Part shown: positions 8,431 through 16,853 of the stretch, piece after piece
Layout: every line of letters starts with the position of its first letter
Numbering within the stretch: position 1 is the first letter of the stretch
DNA from: Microbacterium aurum
GTDB taxonomy: Bacteria; Actinomycetota; Actinomycetes; Actinomycetales; Microbacteriaceae
Reading direction: 5' to 3'
DNA: 64,000 bases
NCBI RefSeq assembly: GCF_016907815.1
Contig: NZ_JAFBCQ010000001.1
Location: 930,001-994,000 of the forward strand
Translations under genes and position numbers: made by a program
Notes under the pieces: model-generated
Database searches by the model: none
Seen by the model: the letters and a program-made list of their open reading frames with translations, nothing else
Told to the model about the DNA's origin: nothing

Positions 8431-9699
8431 GTGGACGACACGGACGCCCGCACACCGGGCGCAGCGCGGACGGAGGGCCGGGGTGCCGCGGCGCGGGCGT
8501 GGCGACTGGCGAACCCCGAACGCGCCCGCGAGTCACGCAACGCATGGCGCGAGCGGCACCCCGAGCAGGCCCGGGCGCTGACCAAAGCGTGGAAGGACGC
8601 GCACCCCGAACGCAACCGGGAACTGAACCGCGACTCCGCACGCCGCCGCGCCGCACGAGAGAAAGCCCTCGCTGCTGGCCGCGCCCGAGCACGTGACCGC
8701 GCCCGCACGCGCCGGGAGGCCGACCCCGACGGCGTCCGGGAGTACAAGCGACGGTGGTACCAAGCGCACCCCGACAAGGCCCGCGAGTACAGCCGCCGCT
8801 ACTACGCCACGCACCGCGCCGAGGCCCTTCAGCGGGCCATCCGGTACCGCGACCGCCACCCGGAGGCCACGAAAGCCCGGGTGCAGGACTGGGCGTCCCG
8901 GCATCCGGAGTACGCCGCGAACTACCAACGCGCCTACCGGCAAGACCCGGAGAAGTACGCGAAGGCGTTGCAGGCGAACCGTGACGCGCGCCGCCTCGCC
9001 CGCCGGTTGCAGGCGGCCGCGCTCCCGCCGAAGCAGATCCGGCGCACACCCGCTGCGGAACGCCGCGCGAATCAGCGCGACGCGGACCGGTTCTTCACCT
9101 CCCCGGACGTCCGGGAGCACTACAAGCAGTACGACGCGTTCGAGTTCGCGCTCGACACCCACGTCCGCACCCACGCCGCCGACCTTCGCACCCGGGCGCA
9201 GCAGCACATCGACGGACGCGCTCGCGCCGGCCTTCCTGCACAGACCCTGCACGACGCCCTGTTCGTGCAAGCGATCTGGGACGTCGTCGCCACCGGCATC
9301 CCCGTCGACACCCTCACCCCAGAAGACCTCACCCGCGCCGTCGCCTACGTCACACAGACACACGCCCGCCGCAGACGCGAGCAGCAGTTCTCCAAGGTCG
9401 TGTCCACCGTCCAGAACTACACGAAACGCCACACAGACCAGCTGCGGAAAGAAGCCGACCTCGAGAACCGTGCCCGCGCGATCGCCGGGAAAACCCTGCT
9501 CGACGTCGACGTCCTCGCACACCGCATCGCGTTCGACCTCGTCAAAGACCGCCTCAATCTGCAGGGCCTCTCCGAACAGGACATCGCCAAAGCCCTCAAC
9601 CTCGCCCGCGAAGCCCACCCCCTCCTGTTCGACACCACCCAAACCGGCCCCGTGACGTCACCGCCTGCGGCCATGGCCACACCTTCGCGACAGAGGTGA
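8431..9699 (+). CDS. basic repeat-rich protein of the element
   Basis: 422 residues, extremely rich in Arg, Ala, Glu and His. The N-terminal half (residues about 20-190) is built of imperfect repeats of roughly 12-25 residues centred on HPE/HPD followed by ARE or ANY and then aromatic-basic runs (RERHPEQARALT, YQAHPDKAREYSRRYY, RDRHPEATKARV, SRHPEYAANYQRAY). Such repeats are seen in actinobacterial and phage DNA-binding or HNH-linked proteins, but no HNH residues are visible. The C-terminal half is predicted helical without a known motif. GTG start eight bases after the preceding gene. Possible nucleic-acid binding; function not known. Confidence 0.65.
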   Translation: MDDTDARTPGAARTEGRGAAARAWRLANPERARESRNAWRERHPEQARALTKAWKDAHPERNRELNRDSARRRAAREKALAAGRARARDRARTRREADPDGVREYKRRWYQAHPDKAREYSRRYYATHRAEALQRAIRYRDRHPEATKARVQDWASRHPEYAANYQRAYRQDPEKYAKALQANRDARRLARRLQAAALPPKQIRRTPAAERRANQRDADRFFTSPDVREHYKQYDAFEFALDTHVRTHAADLRTRAQQHIDGRARAGLPAQTLHDALFVQAIWDVVATGIPVDTLTPEDLTRAVAYVTQTHARRRREQQFSKVVSTVQNYTKRHTDQLRKEADLENRARAIAGKTLLDVDVLAHRIAFDLVKDRLNLQGLSEQDIAKALNLAREAHPLLFDTTQTGPVTSPPAAMATPSRQR

Positions 9700-9899
9700 C
9701 GCACAGTGAGGTCTTTCCTGGTCGGCGATCGTAGCTCCCTCCGGTGCGCTCCGTTCCGGGCTTTCGCGGCATATGCTCCCTCGCTGCGCTCGGTCCGCTA
9801 TTCCACGACCCGGCACTACGCACACCTGCGGTCGCTTGTTGTGCCGCTTACCAGGAAGACCCCACCAGAGAGGTCGACCGTGACCCTCGGGAGGCCGTG

Positions 9900-10097
9900 A
9901 TGAACATCGCGACTGCCGCGCCGCTCGCGGAGCTCCTCGCGGCCTGCACGGTAGGGATCCTGCTCGCCCTCCCCGCCCTCGCCGGCTGCGCGGTGCGCGG
10001 AAGCATCCGCGGCGCCGCCGTCGTCCTCAGCGTTGTGGCCGGACTGGTCATCTGCGCGATCGTGCTCGCCAGCATCCTCGGCGCGGAGCTCCACTGA
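9900..10097 (+). CDS. small two-helix membrane protein
   Basis: 65 residues starting MNIATAAP, with hydrophobic segments at about 8-28 (LAACTVGILLALPALAGC) and 37-60 (AVVLSVVAGLVICAIVLASIL) separated by a short basic loop. GGGAGG lies a few bases before the ATG. Such tiny membrane proteins are common in actinobacterial conjugative elements. Function unknown. The 200 bases before it hold no convincing gene. Confidence 0.55.
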   Translation: MNIATAAPLAELLAACTVGILLALPALAGCAVRGSIRGAAVVLSVVAGLVICAIVLASILGAELH

Positions 10098-10232
10098 ACC
10101 GGGGCGCTTGCGCCGAGGAGAGCTGCGTGGCCGTCTGCCCGCTCCGTAACGCCGAAGTGCCGAACGCCGGAGTATCGAACTGCGGAAGTCCCGCACCCGT
10201 GTCACGCGCCTGGCGGCGCATGCCGTGGTGCG

Positions 10233-11228
10233 TCAGCGGGAGATGCCCCCGCGCTCCGGACCGGCAGGCACGACCACCGGGGCCGCTGCATCCGGCTGCA
10301 CGGGACCAACCAGAGACTCACGCAACGCGGCGAGTCGCGCCGACGTCGTCCGCGCCGTCATCTCCGCGAACCGCGCCCCCGCGGGAACATGCAACTGCGG
10401 GATCACCTCCGACAGTGCAATCTCGTGTAACTCCACTAGCGTCTCCGCCACATCACGGGGGAGCCGCCGCTGCGACTGCGCGAAAGCCGTGACGTGGTGC
10501 AGTTCACTCAGCCATTGCGTGCTCTCCAGCCGGCTCATCCGACCGCCCTGCGCGACCGCCAGAGCAGCCGATGCGCCGGCGAACGCGCCAGCGTCATGGC
10601 GAGCGGCATCGAACACGATGTCGCCGCGACCATCGACAACCGTCAGTCGATCCGCCGCCGGGTCGGCCTCGATCGCGGCGACGAGGGCGCGAGTGCCGCC
10701 GAACCCAGCGTCATGCGCGGACCGGCTGGTGTACGTCGCGGGATTGCTCGCCTGAACGTTGCGCAGGTAGTGCGACAGGACGGCGAGCAAGCTGTCGGCG
10801 CGCCGGGCTCCGACCACCGCTACGCGCGTGCCGAAGCCGGCTGCGGCGAACTGCGCCGCTGTGCCGCGCACGACCGCTGCGTCGGTGAACGCACCCTCCA
10901 GCACGACCGAGTGGCCATTGGTGCGCGCGTACCGGAGACAGTCACGCAACCAACCTGCCGTCGCGGTAGCGACCTCCTGCTGTTGCTCGCCGGACAACAG
11001 ATGCTCGCTCTGGGTGATCGGGTGAAACGCCCGCAGCTCGTCGCCGCTGAGAGCGGTTGCGCCCTCTGTGGCGGCGATCCGCGCGGCCACGCGTCCCCGG
11101 CCCGCCCCGGGCTGACCGGCGACGAGCACGACGACCGGTGTGGCGGAGGGGGGGCCGGGGAAGATCGTCGGGAGGATGTCCCGCTGCAGGATCTCGTCAG
11201 CGACGCTCGGTGCGGTGGAGTCAGCCAT
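10233..11228 (-). CDS. zeta-toxin-like kinase with altered P-loop
   Basis: 331 residues. The zeta domain fills the N-terminal 200 residues: P-loop region AGQPGAGRGRVA at 37-48, SGDELRAFHP near 57 (the Asp is the catalytic base in zeta/PezT), and VVLEGAFTDAA near 105. Zeta toxins phosphorylate UDP-GlcNAc and poison cell-wall synthesis. Here the P-loop Lys and Thr/Ser are replaced by Arg and Gly, so phosphate transfer may be lost or altered. The C-terminal 120 residues are a helical extension. It overlaps the upstream antitoxin-like gene by eight bases, typical of a toxin-antitoxin operon. Confidence 0.8.
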   Translation of the reverse strand: MADSTAPSVADEILQRDILPTIFPGPPSATPVVVLVAGQPGAGRGRVAARIAATEGATALSGDELRAFHPITQSEHLLSGEQQQEVATATAGWLRDCLRYARTNGHSVVLEGAFTDAAVVRGTAAQFAAAGFGTRVAVVGARRADSLLAVLSHYLRNVQASNPATYTSRSAHDAGFGGTRALVAAIEADPAADRLTVVDGRGDIVFDAARHDAGAFAGASAALAVAQGGRMSRLESTQWLSELHHVTAFAQSQRRLPRDVAETLVELHEIALSEVIPQLHVPAGARFAEMTARTTSARLAALRESLVGPVQPDAAAPVVVPAGPERGGISR

Positions 11229-11478
11229 CGGCGGCCGCCGAGAGCTCCGCCAACCGTGCCGCGAGCCGCTGGCGCGTCGCGGTCACGGCTGCGCGGTCGT
11301 ACCCGTCAACGCTCGCCACCTCACGACGCACAGCGCCGGCCTGGTCGCGCAGACTACGGGCGATAGAGTCGTCGGATTGTGCGGCGCCCAACAGGGCCGC
11401 AGTCAGAGCGGCCGCGGCGTCGCGGAGAAGGTCGTGCTCGACGACGTCGCTCGCCCGCCATTCCGATGTTCCTGCCAC
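11221..11478 (-). CDS. epsilon-like antitoxin partner of the zeta protein
   Basis: 85 residues, helical and acidic (EHDLLRDAAAALTAALL ... RDQAGAVRREVASVDGYDRAAVTATRQ). AGGAGG four bases before the GTG at 11478 decides the start; longer frames upstream are not supported. Position, size and overlap with the zeta-like gene make it the likely antitoxin. A diverged, 3'-truncated copy of this gene, including its ribosome site and TAGAAT box, sits at 21715-21936 fused to a KAP gene. Confidence 0.7.
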   Translation of the reverse strand: MAGTSEWRASDVVEHDLLRDAAAALTAALLGAAQSDDSIARSLRDQAGAVRREVASVDGYDRAAVTATRQRLAARLAELSAAADG

Positions 11479-11495
11479 GTCGCCTCCTACCCGCG

Positions 11496-11501
11496 ATTCT
11501 A
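11496..11501 (-). promoter_or_regulatory. -10 box of the antitoxin-zeta operon
   Basis: TAGAAT on the minus strand, about 17 bases before the GTG of the antitoxin gene and kept in the duplicated copy at 21931-21936. No clear -35. Confidence 0.4.
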
Positions 11502-12036
11502 CCGACGGGCTTCCGGCGGGCGGCGGTCCACGGACCCCCGCGGTCGCTGTGGCCGCGCCCGCTGTCCAGCTCCGACGCGCCGTCCGCCGCCAGTGCGACA
11601 TTGTTCTCGATGTGCTGCGAGCGCGCCCGATCGCGGATAACCATGTGCGCCCCCACGCACCAGGCCGTTACATCACGGAGCAATTCCCCGACAGCGCCAA
11701 CACGAGCGTCACCCCCGCGACGGCACCTACGCGTTGGTCCATGGCCAGCGGCGTAGAGGCGCGCCCGCCCGTAGGAAAGGGAGCGAACCGGTGCGCGCGG
11801 TGATCGGGGATGACGAGCACCTGCGCTCACCGCGCCCGGCCAAGTTCATCCATATGAGTGAATCACTCTCGTTTGCCCTTGCCCTGTGGGGTGACGCCGC
11901 GAGCAGGGATCCCACGTGATTAGGGCCGAAGCGCTCTCGGCACGTCCTGCGGCGGCTGGTCCGCGGCGAGTCGCGCGTGAGTCGGTTACCGCACTCCAGC
12001 CCCAGAATGTCCACCGCGTAGCTCGCTCGACAAGCG
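11502..12036. other. intergenic stretch, no convincing gene
   Basis: Several overlapping frames are open, but codon use and residue composition look like GC-driven shadows. A minus-strand frame contains a gene-like piece (RDVTAWCVGAHMVIRD) near 11640-11700 that may be a remnant. GAGTGAATCACTC at 11856-11868 is a near-perfect dyad. Confidence 0.4.
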
Positions 12037-13032
12037 ATGGGGTCCCCGGTGAACCAGATGCACGCCGCGTTCGCCGGCGCCGACCCGGTCTTCTACGAGC
12101 GCCCCGGGCAGGGCGGCGGCGAATCGACCGGGAGGTTTGGTCCTGACAGCGAGCGCGACTGGAGCTCCTGGGCGCAGGTCACGGATGACCACTGGACTCA
12201 TTGGCATCCGCTTCGGCGCGACCTCCCCGAACAAGGGTGGAAGGTGCATGTGAGCACCGTTCCAGCTCAAGCCCACGACGTCCTCCGTCGCGTGTCCGCC
12301 TATTGCCATTCATCACAGCTCACGTTCAAGCATTTGCGGGACGAGCCCACACTCGGCAGGGCGATGAGTAAGGATGCCGACCGCGCGAGCGCCGGAAAGT
12401 TCATTGCCATCTTCCCGGCCACGGACGCGGAGCTCCACGATTGTCTGGTCGACCTGGAGACCGTCTTGATCGGGACCGTAGGCCCTTATGTGCTCTCCGA
12501 CGTTCGGTGGAACGAGAGTTCGCTGTATCTGAGGTATGGCGGCTTTCGCCGCCTGTCGGTGGTCAAGGACGGCATGCCCGTACCCGCTATCCGCGATCTG
12601 CGTTCGGGCGAGTTGGTCCCCGACGTCAGGGCGCCGGGTTTCTACGTTCCGCCCTGGGCACACATCACGGAGTTTCTCCGACCACAGATTCGGCGTCGCC
12701 ACGACATTGCTCCCCCCGAAGGTTTCCCTCAGATCCTTGGGGTGCTACACCATTCAAATGCGGGCGGGGTATATCTCGCTGAGGTGGATGAGACCCGCGT
12801 CGTTCTGAAGGAAGCGCGCCCCCATAGCGGATGGACCCCCGATGGACGCGATGCCGTCGACCGCCTGTTCGACGAGCGACGCACCTTGGCATCACTGTCC
12901 GGCGCCGTCAACGTTCCCCGACCGTTGGGAACGTTCAGTTCTGAGGGGCATCACTTCCTTGTCCTCGACCATATTGAGGGGACATCGCTGGTCGAGGCGG
13001 TCATCCACTGCAACCCGGCGGGTGGCCGCTGA
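12037..13032 (+). pseudogene. truncated class III lanthipeptide synthetase (LanKC-like)
   Basis: 331 residues matching the N-terminal third of LanKC/RamC-type synthetases. These fuse a lyase-like domain, a Ser/Thr kinase domain and a cyclase domain in about 850 residues to make lanthionine rings. Seen here: the N-terminal ADPVFYERP, the lyase-like region with HWHPLRRDLPEQGWKVHVST, FKHLRDEPTLG and GPYVLSDVRW, and the start of the kinase domain (LHHSNAGGVYLAEVDETRVVLKEARPH, VLDHIEGTSL). The frame stops before the catalytic loop and the whole cyclase, and the next 100 bases do not resume it. No precursor peptide gene was recognised. It is adjacent to a two-component system, as regulators often are in such clusters. 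Confidence 0.7.
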
Positions 13033-13140
13033 GCTCCAGTAGCAAGAGGGTCGGACCTGACCTGCAAGCGCGACCACCTCACCGATAGCGACAACGGCGA
13101 TCCGACGCCAGTAGTAGGTTCAGCAGATGCGAGGAACGCC

Positions 13141-14430
13141 GTGAGCGCTGACGAGGTGGTCTACGACGCCGCGCCCGGCAACGACCGCTACTTAACTCTC
13201 CTCGGATCCAAAAGAGCCGCGATTATCTTCGCGATGACCATCTTCGCCACGACATTGGTGCAGGTCCTCTCGATCCCGGTCATGGCTTATCTGGGTGGAA
13301 ACACCGTGTGGGGTCTGCCGCTACCGGAGCCGGCGGTGATCGCTCTGCTCGTGTTCGGATGCGCCGCTCAAGCGGGTTCACTTCTGCTCGCTGACCACCG
13401 TCCTCGCCTCGCTGCGGCGGTCGCTGTGGCGGTGTACCTCGCGCTCGCACTAGGGCTCAGTGTGCCATCGTGGTTGACCGGAATGTACCTGGTCATCGCC
13501 GTCGCCATCTTCCTGCTTGCGGCTCGGATACCCGCCCTGCCAGCGTCGCTGTGGGCACTAGCCGTCATCCTGGTCACCATGGGAGTCCTCTTCGCGGGTT
13601 TGCTGATTGAGGGGATCGAGATCACCTCTACCGCTGGCTTTGTCGTCGGAGAGTCCGCTCGCTTTGCGGCGCCGGTCGCTGGGGCGGCAGCATTGGGGAT
13701 CTGGTGGAGAGTGCGCGTTCGGCAGGTCGCCCTCGCCAGGGAAGAGGCGATCCTCGCAAAGCAGGAGCATGCCCGTCTGCTTGTGGAAGCGCAGCGTTCC
13801 GAACGCACTCGAATTGCGCAGGAGCTGCACGATGTGGCGGGTCAGCACCTCGCAGGCCTCATCACGCTCGCGGGCGCGGCCATGGCCATCGCCCCCCACC
13901 ACCCGGAGCGAGCGATTGAGCTCGTCGGGCAGGTGCGACAGGAGGGACAGTTCGCCGCGACGAGTCTCTCGGTGGCGCTTGCGGACTTGCGTGCCACGGG
14001 CGCGGAGCCGGTCGACGCTGGTGCTGACCTGAGGCAGGTGACCCACCTTGCCGAATACTGGAGACGCGTGGGTCTGCCAGTCAGCCTGACATGTGTGGGC
14101 GCCGTCGAAGATCTCCCCGCTGTCGTATCCAGCACGGGCTACAGGGTCCTGCAGGAATCGTTGACGAATGTCGCCAAACACGCACCTGGCGTGACGGCGC
14201 GAGTAACCCTGCGGGTGAACTCCGACGCGCTCGACGTGATGGTCGAGAACACCGAGAGCACCGACGGCAGCCAAGCGATACCCGGGCTCAGCTTGGGGTG
14301 GGGGCTCAGCGGCATGCGCGACCGCGTTCAGCTGTTGGGAGGATCATTCGAAGCTGGCCCCACGCCGGACCGGGGATGGCGAGTCAGAATGTCGGTTCCC
14401 CTCGCATCAACCACCCATGACGAAGGATAA
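13141..14430 (+). CDS. membrane sensor histidine kinase (HisKA_3, NarL-type)
   Basis: 429 residues with five or six transmembrane segments in residues about 25-190, then a HisKA_3 dimerisation domain. The phospho-accepting His is at about residue 230 in RIAQELHDVAGQHLAG. The ATPase domain has the N-box QESLTNVAKHAP near 340 and the G-box GWGLSGMRDRV near the end. It autophosphorylates and passes phosphate to the response regulator encoded six bases downstream. GTG start. No extracellular sensor domain is visible, so it probably senses membrane or envelope signals, as do kinases controlling lantibiotic or bacitracin responses. Confidence 0.9.
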   Translation: MSADEVVYDAAPGNDRYLTLLGSKRAAIIFAMTIFATTLVQVLSIPVMAYLGGNTVWGLPLPEPAVIALLVFGCAAQAGSLLLADHRPRLAAAVAVAVYLALALGLSVPSWLTGMYLVIAVAIFLLAARIPALPASLWALAVILVTMGVLFAGLLIEGIEITSTAGFVVGESARFAAPVAGAAALGIWWRVRVRQVALAREEAILAKQEHARLLVEAQRSERTRIAQELHDVAGQHLAGLITLAGAAMAIAPHHPERAIELVGQVRQEGQFAATSLSVALADLRATGAEPVDAGADLRQVTHLAEYWRRVGLPVSLTCVGAVEDLPAVVSSTGYRVLQESLTNVAKHAPGVTARVTLRVNSDALDVMVENTESTDGSQAIPGLSLGWGLSGMRDRVQLLGGSFEAGPTPDRGWRVRMSVPLASTTHDEG

Positions 14431-14436
14431 CCAGCA

Positions 14437-15099
14437 GTGTCTAACCCGAAACGCATTCGCGTGCTCATCGCCGACGACAATCGCGCCGTTCGTCTCGGTA
14501 TGCGCCTCCAACTCGATGCCACCCCTGAGATCGCTGTCATCGGCGAAGTGGGAAACGGCGCTGACGCGGTGACAGCCGCTCGCAGTGAACACCCGGACGT
14601 AGTTCTGATGGATCTGCACATGCCCGGTCTGGGCGGGATCGAGGCAACGAAACAGGTCATGGCTGCCACGCCCGCGGCCGTCATCGTCATGACCAGCTTC
14701 GCCGTCGACGGCTACGTTCGCGACGCGCTGGACGCCGGTGCCATCGGCTACCTCCTCAAGAGCCATGACTCCGAGCGACTCGTAGACGCCATCCATGCCG
14801 CGTACCGCGGTGACCCGGTCGTGTCGTCGAGGATGATGGCACCCGTTCTGGCCGAGTTCGTCCGCCGGGGACGCGCACCGCGGTTCGATACAGCTCTTGA
14901 TGTTCTGTCATCGGCGGAGTTCCGTGTTGTCGCCACGCTCGCGAGCGGGATCACCAGCAACGAGGACATCGCTGCGAAGCTCAACGTTTCTGTGCACACG
15001 GTCCGCTCCCAGCTCCAAACGGCGCTGCGAAAGACTGGACTCACGGACCGCACTCAGCTGGCGCTTTGGGCAGCCCGCCAGCAGATCAACCCCACCTAG
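14437..15099 (+). CDS. NarL/LuxR-family response regulator
   Basis: 220 residues. The receiver domain has the acidic pair in LIADDNRAV, the phospho-acceptor Asp at about 59 in VLMDLHMPG, and Lys in GYLLKSHD. The C-terminal LuxR-type helix-turn-helix spans about 155-215 (LSSAEFRVVATLASGITSNEDIAAKLNVS in two parts, then HTVRSQLQTALRKTG). Cognate of the preceding kinase by operon position. Targets unknown; the neighbouring secreted and membrane protein genes are candidates. Confidence 0.9.
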   Translation: MSNPKRIRVLIADDNRAVRLGMRLQLDATPEIAVIGEVGNGADAVTAARSEHPDVVLMDLHMPGLGGIEATKQVMAATPAAVIVMTSFAVDGYVRDALDAGAIGYLLKSHDSERLVDAIHAAYRGDPVVSSRMMAPVLAEFVRRGRAPRFDTALDVLSSAEFRVVATLASGITSNEDIAAKLNVSVHTVRSQLQTALRKTGLTDRTQLALWAARQQINPT

Positions 15100-15582
15100 C
15101 CGCGCCAGGGCACCCGCCCGTGAGCGGCACCAGAGCTCACACTCATGCGAGTCGGGCTCCGCCACAGCGTGGGCACACTGCGACCCCAGCCTGGATGACC
15201 CCAGCGCTTACCGCCACGTGGTTATCGTTCTCGACCCCATCCCCGACTCCACTGTCGTCTGCGCGCTCGGCGCATTGGGATTCGTTGCCGCCATTCCGCC
15301 GGCCGTCGTCGCCAGTCTCAGGGAACCGATCCGAGCAGTTCGGGTGCCCTGACGAGCGTCAGGACACCCGAGTTCGAGGAGCGAAGTCGTTCAGGGCGTG
15401 TAGCAACCCGTATAGCTGACTCGCCCCGGCATGTCCGACTGCTCTAGATTCGTGCGTTTGCAGCGCAGAGACCCCCGGCACGATGGCGTACGCGTGAGCG
15501 TCGCGCCACGACCGGAGGTCTACGCGTGCTAACCCTCCAGACGGCGCCCAAGAGGGCCGTCGCCGATGGGATGCGGGACTGC
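15100..15582. other. intergenic stretch after the response regulator
   Basis: No gene is convincing. A strong hairpin (15341-15370) is the main feature; an Ala/Val-rich frame at about 15200-15352 could be a membrane-protein remnant. Confidence 0.4.
15341..15370. terminator. terminator-like hairpin
   Basis: CGGGTG and CCTGACG pair with CGTCAGG and CACCCG around an AG loop, with one C-A mismatch. There is no T tract. It lies about 240 bases after the response regulator gene. Confidence 0.4.
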
Positions 15583-15831
15583 TCAGCCGTCAGCCGCTGT
15601 CGGCCGCTGTCCCCGGCGGTGCGTGTAGGTCAGGACCGCCACGCCGATGACAATAGCCAGCAGCCCTAGACCGCCAAGAGGGAGCACGTCCGGCGCGAAG
15701 ATGTTGCCTCCGAGTCCTTCGCGGTCGACTCGATCCATTTGGGCGCTCAGGTTGAACGGCACCATCACAAGCAGGAACAAGCCGACGAGGATGAGAACGG
15801 TCCCCCCGGCCACACCAAGCGTCTTACTCAT
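15583..15831 (-). CDS. small two-helix membrane protein
   Basis: 82 residues: an N-terminal hydrophobic segment (GGTVLILVGLFLLVMVPF), a polar loop of about 25 residues probably outside the cell, a second segment (LGGLGLLAIVIGVAVLTYT) and a basic tail. AGGAGG lies seven bases before the ATG at 15831. It follows the secreted-protein gene 15843-16853 by only 11 bases, so the two are co-transcribed. Function unknown. Confidence 0.65.
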   Translation of the reverse strand: MSKTLGVAGGTVLILVGLFLLVMVPFNLSAQMDRVDREGLGGNIFAPDVLPLGGLGLLAIVIGVAVLTYTHRRGQRPTAADG

Positions 15832-15842
15832 TTCGGACCTCC

Positions 15843-16853
15843 TCATGATGGGTTGCAAGCCGCTGCAACTGTCGCGGCTTCCCCGACAGTAGGCCGCCAC
15901 AGTTCGATGTTCCAGGGATCCTTCAAAGTGGCGTAGTACGCGTGGCAGGAAACCTGCTGACGACCGCCCGTGGTGTCCCAGGGTGAAGGCGTGATCCGCG
16001 CGAACTCATCAGTCACCTGGTTCCGCACCGTGATTGAAATGACCGTACCCCCGAACGTTGCCGTCGTCTTCCACCAGGTCGACGTATGGACCGAGAGCTC
16101 GCGCCCCGCGGCCGGATAGCGGGTCACAACCGAACTGATCAGCGACTCACCGTAGTAGGTGGGGTCGGCGATGATCGGATAGGTGAAGCCCCCTCCGGTA
16201 TGGTCGACGACCTGCACCAGCGCACCGTCCTCGACGACATAGTGAGTAGGCACTTCGACGCCTGCAGCGTCGATGGCCCATGGCGCATATGCGCCGCCCA
16301 CCACGTCATCGCCCTCGAGGAAGAGGGCTCCTCCGCTTTCGCCGATCTCAATATGCAAGTCCGCTGGGCTCTGCAGTTCATAGCTGAACCGATCCCCCGC
16401 CGACTCATCTGCGAGGACAGTTGCCAAACCATAAAGTCCGGCGCCCTTATCGACTGCGACCTGGGTCACTGTTTCGCCCACGAATGCCACAGCGTTCGAC
16501 TGCAGCTGCAGAGCCTCGCCGAGCTGCTCGGTGCCCTGTGGCGCAAGGCCGACCTCAGCGCTTCCCACCAGAACGGCCTCGGACGCTTCCGAGGGCAGTT
16601 CAACCTGGTCAGTCGCCGTCGAGAAACGTGCGGACGAGAGTTGCTCTATGGGCCGGGGAGCCACCACGGGCGATATACGCGCGAAGAACTCCGGGGCCAC
16701 CGAATCGAACAGCGAGACCAGTTCGTGGCGCTCGGCCTCGTCGCCGTCAGGTGCGGCCGCGCTTGCCATTGATGGAGCCAGGAGGCCGACCAGCCCCACG
16801 GCCACACCGACCGTCGCGATGGCATATCTCGCCTTGGATGTATGAGTACCCAC
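15843..16853 (-). CDS. secreted protein of unknown function
   Basis: 336 residues. A Sec signal peptide is clear: basic start (THTSKAR), hydrophobic core (VGVAVGLVGLLAPSMA) and an ASAAA cleavage region near residue 34. The mature part has no enzymatic motif I recognise. A conserved-looking block VDHTGGGFTYPIIADPTY near 215-235 resembles the region seen in actinobacterial DUF2599-type secreted proteins, and the C-terminal 90 residues hold two Cys (SCHAYY, AACNPS) that could pair. The first gene of a two-gene unit with the small membrane protein. The DUF2599 resemblance is from memory and weak. Confidence 0.7.
   Translation of the reverse strand: MGTHTSKARYAIATVGVAVGLVGLLAPSMASAAAPDGDEAERHELVSLFDSVAPEFFARISPVVAPRPIEQLSSARFSTATDQVELPSEASEAVLVGSAEVGLAPQGTEQLGEALQLQSNAVAFVGETVTQVAVDKGAGLYGLATVLADESAGDRFSYELQSPADLHIEIGESGGALFLEGDDVVGGAYAPWAIDAAGVEVPTHYVVEDGALVQVVDHTGGGFTYPIIADPTYYGESLISSVVTRYPAAGRELSVHTSTWWKTTATFGGTVISITVRNQVTDEFARITPSPWDTTGGRQQVSCHAYYATLKDPWNIELWRPTVGEAATVAAACNPS

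Noticed and set aside
9700..9899. 64-codon frame before the small membrane protein
   Set aside because: Basic shadow-like composition, no ribosome site; left as intergenic.
10441..10454. A GTCTCCGCCA match to the tRNA-Ser(GCU) 3' end as attR
   Set aside because: Only ten bases match and it lies within the zeta-like coding sequence.
11354..11830. 158-codon minus-strand frame upstream of the antitoxin
   Set aside because: Overlaps the antitoxin gene in another frame and lacks a ribosome site; only a short middle part looks protein-like.
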